Source: Lysobacterales bacterium (lineage in GTDB: Bacteria > Pseudomonadota > Gammaproteobacteria > Xanthomonadales > SZUA-5). From it: a stretch of DNA of 64,000 bases. How positions within the stretch are numbered: position 1 is the first letter of the stretch; the number at the start of each line of letters is the position of its first letter. The position numbers and the translations under genes are program-made. Below the pieces are notes generated by a model. It was not told where the DNA came from and ran no database searches. It worked only from the letters and a program-made list of their open reading frames with translations. The stretch covers positions 1 through 64,000 of the forward strand of contig JALHRS010000029.1 of assembly GCA_022841325.1 (NCBI GenBank). Direction: 5' to 3'. Below are positions 17,501 to 27,509 of the stretch, piece after piece.

Positions 17501-18686
17501 AAACCAGCGGATCGAGCGGCGTTCCGTTCCAGTGCGCCAGCAGCAGCAAGACCAGGGTGGAGCTGACGTTCAACTTGGCCTGCGGCTCACCGGCGGCGGG
17601 CTCTGCCATCCGCGGTGAGGACCAGGTCTGGCCGCGCAGCTGGCACTGCAGGGCGTTGTCTATCCAGCGATCGGTCTGCTGGCCGAGCTGATCCTTCCAC
17701 AATTTGCGCAGCATCCGCTCCAGCAGCGCGCGGTCGTCAGTATTGCCGCTGGCCAACAGCGCCAGGCGCGCCAGCGCCCCTGGCAATTCCAGCCACGGCT
17801 CGGCACAGGCGAACTTGAATGGCGCCTTTTTCGAGGGCTTCTTGCCGGCCGCACGCACGAATGCCACCACCGCTTCCGGGCGATCACTGCTGACGGCGAG
17901 GTCCAGCAGTGCCAAATCCCGGCGGGCGAAAACAGCGGAGTCAGGAACCGCAGCCAGCACGTCACTACGGCCGGCAATCCAGGCAGCCATGGCAATGGCG
18001 CGCATCGGCACCTGACCAATATCGCAGCGAGGCATCAAGGGAATGGCTGCATCGAACAGCGCGGGCATGTCCGGCAGCGGCGAGTTCGAGCGCACGTACA
18101 ACAGGTGAGCGATCTGACGCAGTGCCAGTTCAGGATCCAGCCGCAGCAAGCGCTCGAGTACGACAGGGCTCGGCATGACGTCGCGCTGCGCTTCATACCA
18201 ATCCAGTGGGTCCGCGGACGGGCCATCGAGCAGTGCCCTGGAGATATGCTGGGGACTGACGCCGGCCAGCATCAGCGCGCGCAGGGCAAAGGCTTGCGCC
18301 TGCGGGCGATGGAGATGGCCGATCTTGCGCACCCTATCGCCGATTTGCTCGCAGGTCTTGCGCCACAGGACGGCGCGGTTGGAGTCCTGAAAGCTGTCCA
18401 GCAGGTGGCGACGCAGCGCTGGTGTGCGCAGGCGCTGACAGGCCTGATGGATGGGCTCGCCGAGCAGCCCGGCCACCGGCATCAAGCTAACGCGCACCAC
18501 CTCTGGAGACAAGCCGGCAGCGCCTGTCTCATAGCCTGCAAATCCGTACAACAAACCCAGCAGGTTCAATGTCGTGCCATCGGGCCGCAGCGCCAGCAAT
18601 TCCAGCAAGGCCAGAGCCCGCGGCGTTGCCGCGGCCAGAAGGCGCATTTCACGATTTGCCGTGTCTTTGCTCACCGAGCCATCCAC
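14580..18686 (-). CDS. SNF2/Rad54-family DNA-dependent ATPase (large bacterial type)
   Basis: A 1368-residue protein. The C-terminal ~480 residues are a complete SNF2 motor. The Walker A motif is DMGLGKT near 938-944, DEAQ is near 1031, and [15 protein letters not shown] and the QFTDY helicase-C start follow. [20 protein letters not shown] and [20 protein letters not shown] are near 1290. The N-terminal ~900 residues are a long helical/beta region with no motif I recognise; a basic zone [20 protein letters not shown] precedes the motor. Bacterial SNF2 proteins of this size (HepA/RapA-like or SWIM-linked) act in transcription recycling or genome maintenance; the target here is unknown. Confidence 0.88.
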   Translation of the reverse strand: [1368 protein letters not shown]

Positions 18687-18897
18687 TGATCAGAGTTCTG
18701 GTCGAATGATGGCGGAATTCGAGCCAGGCGGCAGGGGCGCACATCCTCCAGGCATCAAATGTGGGATCAGGAGTCGGACAACATGACCTCAGGCCCATCA
18801 TCGCAAGGGGCGGACCTGGAGTTGCTCGGGATTCACGGACTTCGCTCGCGTGAAATCGTAATATCGGCGCCCGCTCGCTCGTTGAACCCCCGAAGAA

Positions 18898-19833
18898 ATG
18901 ACCCCCTCTGCTCCTGTCGATCGCCGCGGCTTGCTGGCGGCAATCTCTGCGTTCGTGCTCTGGGGGGTGTTTCCGCTCTATTGGTATCTGCTGAAGGCGG
19001 TGCCGGCGATGCAGATCATTGCCCATCGGGTGATCTGGTGCGGCGTGTTCGTGGTTGGCTACCTGCTGATTCGCGATGGCAGCAGCTGGCTCGGTCGAGC
19101 CCTGTCTGGTGCGAAGGTAGGGCGCATGTTGCTGGTGTCCAGTGTGCTGATCAGCATCAACTGGGGCATCTATATCTGGGCGGTCACCAACGGTCGTGTG
19201 GTCGAGGCCAGTCTGGGCTATTTCATCAACCCGCTGGTCAATGTGCTGCTCGGCGTGGTGGTGCTGCATGAGCGCCTGAACAAGACGCAGTGGACAGCGG
19301 TGGCGATAGCCGCGGCGGGCGTGCTGTGGCTGGCGCTGGTGCATGGCGAGCCGCCCTGGATCGCGCTGGCGCTGGCCTGCAGCTTTGGGGTGTACGGCCT
19401 GATCCGCAAGCTGGTGGCGGTGGATTCGGTGCCGGGTCTGGCCATCGAGAGTCTGATCCTGTTTCCGGTGGCGCTGGGCTGGTTGCTGTGGACCGAATGG
19501 CAGGGCCTGGGCGTATTCGCCGGCGGCGATCTGCGCACCGATGCCTTGCTGATCGTCGGTGGTGCGCTGACGGCGCTGCCGCTGATCGGATTTGCCTACG
19601 GCGCGCGGCGCATACCCTATTCACTGATCGGCCTGCTGCAGTACATCGGCCCCAGCCTGCAACTGCTGTGCGGCATCTTCATCCTGGGCGAAAGCTTCGA
19701 TGTCACCCAGGCTGTCGGGTTCGGCTGCATCTGGGCGGCACTGGCGCTCTATGCCGCCGATGGTTGGCGTCGCGGCCAGAAAGCGGCCAGAGTGGTGGCC
19801 GTGGATGCGGCAGCGCCATCGGTGGAACGCTAG
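18898..19833 (+). CDS. rarD: RarD-type EamA-family permease
   Basis: A 311-residue protein with ten predicted hydrophobic helices. The N-terminal DRRGLLAAISAFVLWGVFPL and MQIIAHRVIWCGVF match RarD (historically a chloramphenicol-sensitivity protein). INWGIYIWAVTNGRVVEASL and GYFINPLVNVLLGVVVLHER are the conserved mid-region. The C-terminus has the second EamA half (IPYSLIGLLQYIGPSLQLL). The inner-membrane substrate is unknown. The start ATG is preceded by GAAGAA only, so translation initiation looks weak. Confidence 0.92.
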   Translation: MTPSAPVDRRGLLAAISAFVLWGVFPLYWYLLKAVPAMQIIAHRVIWCGVFVVGYLLIRDGSSWLGRALSGAKVGRMLLVSSVLISINWGIYIWAVTNGRVVEASLGYFINPLVNVLLGVVVLHERLNKTQWTAVAIAAAGVLWLALVHGEPPWIALALACSFGVYGLIRKLVAVDSVPGLAIESLILFPVALGWLLWTEWQGLGVFAGGDLRTDALLIVGGALTALPLIGFAYGARRIPYSLIGLLQYIGPSLQLLCGIFILGESFDVTQAVGFGCIWAALALYAADGWRRGQKAARVVAVDAAAPSVER

Positions 19834-19927
19834 AGCTGACGAATGCCGGGCGCGAGTGCCTCGATGCATGATCTCAGCTGAGCCGGCTTCACCTGGCGTC
19901 ATCTCCGGCTCTTCTAGACTGCAGGCC

Positions 19928-20578
19928 ATGAAAACAGTAGAGATCGAAATCTGGTCGGATATCGCCTGCCCCTGGTGCTGGGTCGGCAAGCGTTCGCTGG
20001 AACAGGCAATGGCCGCCTCATCCGTTCCGGTGTTGCTGCGCTGGCGGGCTTTCGAGTTGAATCCGCAGGCGCCGATGGAAGCGCCCGAGCAGGTCGACTA
20101 TGCGGCCAGGCTGGCCGAGAAATACGGCAAGACCCGGGCCGAAGGTGAGGGCTTCATCGCCCGCATGGTGCAGGCCGGACGCGCTCGCGGGCTGGAGCTG
20201 CGCTTCGATCGCATCCGCCCGTCAAACACCTTCGATGCCCACCGGCTACTGGCGCTGGCGCATCGGCAGGGACTGCAGACCGAACTCAAGGAGCGCCTGT
20301 TCGAGGCCTATCTGCAGGAGGGACGCGCGATCTCGGATCACGCCACCTTGCGGGCGCTGGGCGTGGAGTGCGGACTGGCCGATGAGCAGGTGCAGTCCTT
20401 GCTGAGTGGCAGCGCTTTTGCCGATGAGGTGCGTGCCGATGAGGAACTGGCGCGACGCATGGGCATCAGCGGCGTGCCCTGTTTCGTGTTCCCGCAGTTG
20501 CGCGAGGGCGTCTCCGGCGCGCAGCCGCCCGAGGTGCTGGGCGACGCCATTGCCAGGGCAGCGGCGCTGGCTGCCTAG
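19928..20578 (+). CDS. DsbA-family oxidoreductase, FrnE-like (cytosolic)
   Basis: A 216-residue thioredoxin-fold protein whose active site CPWC is at 14-17 (SDIACPWCWVGK), with the FrnE signature continuing into the inserted helical domain (RIRPSNTFDAHRLLALA). The cis-Pro loop is GISGVPCFVFP. The start MKTVEIEIW gives a protein without a signal peptide, so it probably works in the cytoplasm on disulfides or on 2-hydroxychromene-like substrates. It is in the same orientation as rarD, 94 bases downstream. Confidence 0.9.
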   Translation: MKTVEIEIWSDIACPWCWVGKRSLEQAMAASSVPVLLRWRAFELNPQAPMEAPEQVDYAARLAEKYGKTRAEGEGFIARMVQAGRARGLELRFDRIRPSNTFDAHRLLALAHRQGLQTELKERLFEAYLQEGRAISDHATLRALGVECGLADEQVQSLLSGSAFADEVRADEELARRMGISGVPCFVFPQLREGVSGAQPPEVLGDAIARAAALAA

Positions 20579-20614
20579 GCGAAAGCGCCGGGGGCACGAA
20601 GAGTCTTAGCCTTT

Positions 20615-20649
20615 CCCCGTGCCCCGTGCCCCGTGCCCCGTGCCCCGTG
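20615..20649. repeat. (CCCCGTG)5 heptamer array
   Basis: Five perfect tandem heptamers preceded by GAAGAGTCTTAGCCTTT, the same lead-in that links the 69-bp element to this array elsewhere. It occupies the convergent gap between the FrnE-like and DUF1329 genes. Confidence 0.9.
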
Positions 20650-20657
20650 CTTTCGGA

Positions 20658-22004
20658 TCAGCGAATGAACTTGCTTAGCGCCGCGGGCGTGAACTGGGTG
20701 TCGGCCGGAACCGGCTCCAGGGTCATTGCTTCCTTGCCATCCCTGGCCAGTCCTTGCGCGTGGTAGCGGCCGGACTGCAGATCATGGAAGACGTAGGCCG
20801 CCGGCAGCGTGGCCGGCAGCTCGTAGAAGTTCTTCAAGAAGGCCAGGCTGACGCGCCAGAGCTTGGCATTGGTGTCGTACTGATCGGCGATGGCGACACT
20901 CCAGCTGTCTTCATCCAGATAGAACACGCGGCGGCTGTAGACATGCCGCCATTCGGTCTTGAGCGTGGCTTCGATCACCCACACCCGGTGGAGCTCGAAA
21001 CGGGTCTGATCGGGATTCAGATGATTGGGCGTCAGCAGCTTTTCGACCTCGATCTGTTCCAGCGCGTAGTTGTTGTACGGGATCAGCATCTCCTGCTTGC
21101 CGATCAGCTTCCACTCGAAGCGACTGGGTGATCCATTGACCATATCGGTGTCGTCGGCGGTCATCAGGCCGTCGGCCGCGCTGACGCTCATGTCGAAGGC
21201 CAACAGTGGCGCCCGCAGCACGCGACGGCGGCCGTTGTCGTAGACCCAGGCCTGGCGCGAAGCGGCATCCTGATTCAGGGTTTCGTGCACCAGCACACCC
21301 GAACGTGCCAGTCGCGGCGGCGACGTCACCGCCGACTTCAGCGCGAACAGACGGTTGTTCAGGGTATCGGCATTGCCCTCGGGGTCGTAGTACTGAAACT
21401 TCACGTCGGTGTTGCGGGACACCAGGCTGAGCTTGCCATCCGGATAGACGCTGGCATCGATACCCTCGTTGGAAATGAACTGTCCACGCCAGCGGGTGAC
21501 GTGATTCCAGTAGATCTGCAGCGGCAGCTTTGCCAGCGGGAAGGGGATGCCGCCGTAGGCGCCTTCGATGCCGTTGCCGTCCTCGGTCAGGCGTGCGCTC
21601 TGCGCATTCTTGCGGGTGTTGTCGTACACCCACTGCGGCGCCGCATGGCTGCGCCGGCTGGGATAGACCGGAATCCGGAAGCTCTGCGGATAGCGCTTCA
21701 GCATCGCCTGCAGCCCGGGGCTCAGCAGCGCGGCGTACTGCTCCAGATTCTCGGCCGTCACCGTATACAGCACGGCGTCATCGGCATGGGGATCGGCATG
21801 CAGCGTGCCCGGGCCGGCATAGGCGGCGATCGGCTGCTGGATGCCGCCCTCCCAGGCCGGGATGGTGCCCTCGGCATTGCCGCTCAAGGTCGCGCCAAAA
21901 GGGGTCAGCCCAGACCAGTCGGAATCATCCTCGGCGACGCCTGCCAGCGGCGCGGCCAGGAATACGGACAAGCCGAACATTGCGCAGCTTCTGAACCAGA
22001 CCAT
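20658..22004 (-). CDS. DUF1329 outer-membrane-associated protein
   Basis: A 448-residue exported protein. The start at 22004 is chosen because AAGGAAGG lies 7 nt upstream and a signal peptide follows (MVWFRSCAMFGLSVFLAAPL, cleavage near VAE). A longer in-frame start at 22082 would give 26 extra residues without a signal. Family features are LTPFGATLSGNAEGTIPAWE and GGIQQPIAAY at the start, YGGIPFPLAKLPLQIYWNHV, and EVEKLLTPNHLNPDQTRFEL with HVYSRRVFYLDEDSW. Family members are usually paired with DUF1302 proteins and RND exporters, which are absent here. They are LolB-like lipid-handling folds by structural analogy. Confidence 0.88.
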   Translation of the reverse strand: MVWFRSCAMFGLSVFLAAPLAGVAEDDSDWSGLTPFGATLSGNAEGTIPAWEGGIQQPIAAYAGPGTLHADPHADDAVLYTVTAENLEQYAALLSPGLQAMLKRYPQSFRIPVYPSRRSHAAPQWVYDNTRKNAQSARLTEDGNGIEGAYGGIPFPLAKLPLQIYWNHVTRWRGQFISNEGIDASVYPDGKLSLVSRNTDVKFQYYDPEGNADTLNNRLFALKSAVTSPPRLARSGVLVHETLNQDAASRQAWVYDNGRRRVLRAPLLAFDMSVSAADGLMTADDTDMVNGSPSRFEWKLIGKQEMLIPYNNYALEQIEVEKLLTPNHLNPDQTRFELHRVWVIEATLKTEWRHVYSRRVFYLDEDSWSVAIADQYDTNAKLWRVSLAFLKNFYELPATLPAAYVFHDLQSGRYHAQGLARDGKEAMTLEPVPADTQFTPAALSKFIR

Positions 22005-22078
22005 GCGTACCTTCCTTGGGGGGCGATTCCGGCCTTCAGTGTAGCCGAGTCGCGGCCGCGAGCCAGCCCGGGCTCGCC

Positions 22079-22867
22079 TCAATAAACAGCCTTGACCCGG
22101 TTCACGCCACGCGGATAGCTTTCCCTGGCGGCGCGCTTGCTCAGCGGCGGCAACTCCAGCGGGTCCATGGCCACCTCGTGATCGGGCAGGTGATCGAGCA
22201 GATGACGGATGGTGTTCAGCCGCCCGCGTTTCTGATCGTTCATGTCCACCAGGGTCCAGGGCGCTTCCGGCAGATCGGTGGCTTCGAGCATGCGGTCGCG
22301 GGCGACGGTGTAATCGGCATAGCGTTCGCGCGCGGCCAGATCGATCGGCGAGATCTTCCAGCGCTTGATCGGATCATTGAGACGCTCGGCCAGGCGCTGC
22401 TCCTGCTCCTTCTGGTCACAGCCGAACCAGTACTTGAACAACAGGATGCCGCTGTTGACCAGCATGCGCTCGAACTTGGGGCAGTCTTCCAGGAAGCTGG
22501 CGTATTCGGCATCGTTGCAGAAGCCCATGACCTTCTCGACGCCGGCGCGGTTGTACCAGCTGCGATCGAAGAGCACGATCTCGCCGGCACTCGGCAGATG
22601 CTCGACGTAACGCTGGAAATACCACTGCGTGCGTTCCTTCTCGGTCGGCTTGCTCAGCGCCACCACCCGGCAGGCGCGCGGATTCAGACATTCGCTGATG
22701 GCATTGATGGCGCCGCCCTTGCCAGCGGTGTCGCGGCCTTCGAAGACCACCAGCAGCCGCTGTCCGGTGTGCTGCAGCCAGCGATGCATGACGTTGAGTT
22801 CTTCCTGCAGCGGCTCCAGCGCCTTGCGGTAGTCCTTGCCCTTCATCGTGTCCCTGGTCTTGCCCAT
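22079..22867 (-). CDS. Polyphosphate kinase 2 (PPK2)
   Basis: A 262-residue PPK2-family kinase that moves phosphate between polyphosphate and nucleoside diphosphates. The Walker A motif is GRDTAGKGG at 44-52, Walker B is LFDRSWYNRAGVEKVMG near 99-115, and the lid region is DPIKRWKISPIDLAARERYA. The presence of the one-domain form and the length fit class I enzymes. The start MGKTRDTMKGKDYRK is selected because homologous sequence begins close to it; an upstream in-frame extension looks like junk. It is transcribed separately from the DUF1329 gene, although only 74 bases apart. Confidence 0.9.
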   Translation of the reverse strand: MGKTRDTMKGKDYRKALEPLQEELNVMHRWLQHTGQRLLVVFEGRDTAGKGGAINAISECLNPRACRVVALSKPTEKERTQWYFQRYVEHLPSAGEIVLFDRSWYNRAGVEKVMGFCNDAEYASFLEDCPKFERMLVNSGILLFKYWFGCDQKEQEQRLAERLNDPIKRWKISPIDLAARERYADYTVARDRMLEATDLPEAPWTLVDMNDQKRGRLNTIRHLLDHLPDHEVAMDPLELPPLSKRAARESYPRGVNRVKAVY

Positions 22868-23369
22868 GGCGGCTCCCGTGTCGATGGCGTGGTCGCCAAG
22901 TTTCGCAGGCTTTGGGGTTGGCGGCGAGGGAGTTCCAGTTGCTCCTGGCGATAAGCGTGGCATGGACCGGCATCGCGGGTTGTTGGTTTGTCCCTGCGAG
23001 CCACCCGTGTCGGTCCGACACCGCACGCTGGCCATGAACCCGTATCGCGCATTGTTGATTTTCCAACCTTCGCGATGGCGCTGCGGCCGTAGCGCGGCTC
23101 CGGCGCGCGTGGGCTTGGAGGAGCGCCAGCGGGATTTCGCGCCGGCGGCCGCGGTTCTGTAAACCGCAAGGCGCCGGGCGCCTCGCGTGTGTGGCTTGTG
23201 GCTCTATTGACGTCTGTCGACGCGAAGGATCCGGCCTACGCCAGCGCATCCCGGTCCATGGCAGGTGAGCAGGGTGCGATCAACAGCGCCGGGGAGCCGC
23301 TACGCGGCACCCTCGGCCTACGTCCCGCCGTGCCTTTAGATTCTGTGCCGCGCCGGCGCAGGGCCCTCT
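22868..23369. other. Gene-free interval with decayed repeats
   Basis: No credible coding region. A degenerate piece of the CATTGCGA mosaic (TGCGAGCCACCCGTGTCGG and, later, GGCCATGAACCCG) lies at about 22992-23041. A CG-rich inverted stretch GCCAGCGGGATTTCGCGCCG lies near 23125, and GGGGAGCCGCTACGCGGCAC at 23291 resembles the GAGCCGCTGCGCGGCAC repeat found at 49719 and 52690. Confidence 0.55.
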
Positions 23370-23921
23370 TCAAAGCCCCTGGCGGGCGCGGCTGCGCCAT
23401 TGCTCGCGGGTCTGTCCCCATTTCTCGCAGGGCAGGTGTTCGAAAGGCGCGGGCAGGGTGGCGGGGCCAATCAATGTCGAACCCAGGCCCTGGGCGACGC
23501 GCTGCGAGGGCTTGTTGTCCGGATCGATGCAATGGATCACCTCGGTCCAGCCGAGTTGGTCAAAGGCGTAGTCGATGGCGGCGCGCGCACCTTCCAGCGC
23601 GTAGCCCTTGCCCCAGGCGTCGCGATGCAGACCCCAACCGACCTCGGTGCCGGGCCAGCCCTCGGGTTGCCAGGGCCCGAGCCGGCCGATCCAGCGACCG
23701 CTGTCGCGCTCGATCACCGAGAACATGCTGACGCCGCTCAGTGCCCAGGCGCCGGCCATGCACATCAGGCTGCGCCAGACCATCTGTCGCGGCTGCACGC
23801 CGCCGATGAAGCTGGCGGTTTCCGGGTCGGACATGAACTCGACCCAGCGCTCCAGATCTTCCAGCAGCGGCGGGCGCAGGATCAGGCGTTCGGTGTGGAT
23901 GACCGGATGGGAATCGGGCAT
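23370..23921 (-). CDS. GNAT-family N-acetyltransferase
   Basis: A 183-residue protein starting MPDSHPVIHTERLILRPPLL, the classic RimJ/RimL-type entry. The acetyl-CoA region is TEVGWGLHRDAWGKGYALEG, and VIHCIDPDNKPSQRVAQGLG is the C-terminal arm. A GNAT core without additional domains; the substrate is unknown. It is an independent minus-strand gene. Confidence 0.9.
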   Translation of the reverse strand: MPDSHPVIHTERLILRPPLLEDLERWVEFMSDPETASFIGGVQPRQMVWRSLMCMAGAWALSGVSMFSVIERDSGRWIGRLGPWQPEGWPGTEVGWGLHRDAWGKGYALEGARAAIDYAFDQLGWTEVIHCIDPDNKPSQRVAQGLGSTLIGPATLPAPFEHLPCEKWGQTREQWRSRARQGL

Positions 23922-24031
23922 GGCGGCGGATCGGGAAAGGCGGGCGGAAAGGATGCCACAGGGTTCTCGGAAGTCCAGGTCGACCGCGGTGCTGCGCTTC
24001 TTCGCGCATCGAACAAGGGAAAAGGGGGCAC

Positions 24032-24107
24032 GGGGCAGGGGGCAGGGGACCGATCTCGCTGCATGGTCAGATCGTGCGGCGGGTTTGGACGCCTGCCCCC
24101 TGCCCCT
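24032..24107. repeat. Inverted pair of GGGGCAG heptamers
   Basis: GGGGCAGGGGGCAGGGG at 24032-24048 is opposed by CCTGCCCCCTGCCCCT at 24092-24107 with a 43-nt spacer. Each arm is two copies of the heptamer GGGGCAG. Another copy of the heptamer pair lies at 52549-52564. Confidence 0.7.
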
Positions 24108-24178
24108 GTCTGTCGAGCCTAGAAATCAATGGGTTGCCGCTGGTTTGCTCGGAGAATTCTCGCCCTCGACACCCAATC

Positions 24179-24448
24179 TCAACGAATGCCAAATCCGGCC
24201 CCGACCGACTCCCCACTGTCTTCCGCCACCACCGAATCCACCCTGGCCTGCGGTGGCCCGCGCCAGAGCCAGCTTTCCAGCTGTGCCAGCGTGGCTTCGT
24301 CGGCTTGTGCCAGCACTTCGACGCGGCCGTCGGCGAGGTTCAGCGCATGGCCGTTGATGCCGAGTTCCCGGGCGCGCTGCTGGGTCGATGCGCGGAAGCA
24401 CACGCCCTGCACGCGGCCGCTGACCAGATAGAGCCTGACCGGCATCAT
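24179..24448 (-). CDS. Acylphosphatase
   Basis: An 89-residue protein that hydrolyses the carboxyl-phosphate bond of acylphosphates. The phosphate-binding loop VSGRVQGVCFRA includes the catalytic Arg19, and Asn37 in HALNLADGRVEV corresponds to the catalytic asparagine. The length is that of a free-standing acylphosphatase (about 90). It lies six bases upstream of the TlpA gene stop region, with both genes on the minus strand, so the two are probably co-transcribed (TlpA downstream). Confidence 0.93.
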   Translation of the reverse strand: MMPVRLYLVSGRVQGVCFRASTQQRARELGINGHALNLADGRVEVLAQADEATLAQLESWLWRGPPQARVDSVVAEDSGESVGAGFGIR

Positions 24449-24454
24449 CCCGCC

Positions 24455-24937
24455 TCAGCGCTTGATTTCAGGGGGATTGCTGGCGATGGCCCGCTCCAGA
24501 TCGGCGCGGGTCACCGGGCCGATGAAACTCTGGCGCAAGCTGCCGTCCGGGCCGAGCAGATGTGTAGTCGGGAGTCCCCGTGGCACGGCGAAGGCCTCGG
24601 GCGGGGCATAGACATCGATCTGGGCAATCGCGTACTGCACTGGATGCTTGCCCAGAAAACGCTGCAGGTCTTCGGCCGAGGTGTCTTCGAAGGCCAGGCC
24701 CAGCACCAGCACGTCATCGCGCTCGCGGTCGAGCGCATCGAGTTCGGGCATTTCCTTGATGCACGGGCCGCACCAAGTGGCCCAGTAGTTGACCACGATC
24801 CACTGGCCGGCATGGTCGGACACGGCAAAGGCCTTCCCATCCAGCGTGGTCACCTTGAGTTCGACCGGCGCGGCATGCAACAGGCTGGCGGCGATCAGGC
24901 CGAGGGTCAGGGTGACGACACGGGGAAAGGCTCTCAT
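24455..24937 (-). CDS. TlpA-family periplasmic thiol-disulfide oxidoreductase
   Basis: A 160-residue thioredoxin-like protein with an N-terminal signal (MRAFPRVVTLTLGLIAASLL HA). The active site WCGPC has cysteines 56 and 59, followed by IKEMPELDAL, and a cis-Pro region is in PRGLPTTHLLGPDGSL. It would reduce disulfides in the periplasm, as TlpA/ResA proteins do in cytochrome c maturation. It reads toward the acylphosphatase gene in the same direction. Confidence 0.9.
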   Translation of the reverse strand: MRAFPRVVTLTLGLIAASLLHAAPVELKVTTLDGKAFAVSDHAGQWIVVNYWATWCGPCIKEMPELDALDRERDDVLVLGLAFEDTSAEDLQRFLGKHPVQYAIAQIDVYAPPEAFAVPRGLPTTHLLGPDGSLRQSFIGPVTRADLERAIASNPPEIKR

Positions 24938-25012
24938 GGGAATATCCTTGGGATCAGGGAATCAGTATGCAATGACCGGCGCGGGGCGCGGTCGATGACA
25001 TTGGCCGCGCAG

Positions 25013-27432
<2,420 letters not shown>

Positions 27433-27509
27433 CCGCTGCGAAGCACAGCATTCTTGTCCGCAAAGGACCATTGCTCCTGCACGTGTTGCCCGCAGCGAAG
27501 CGCGACAAC

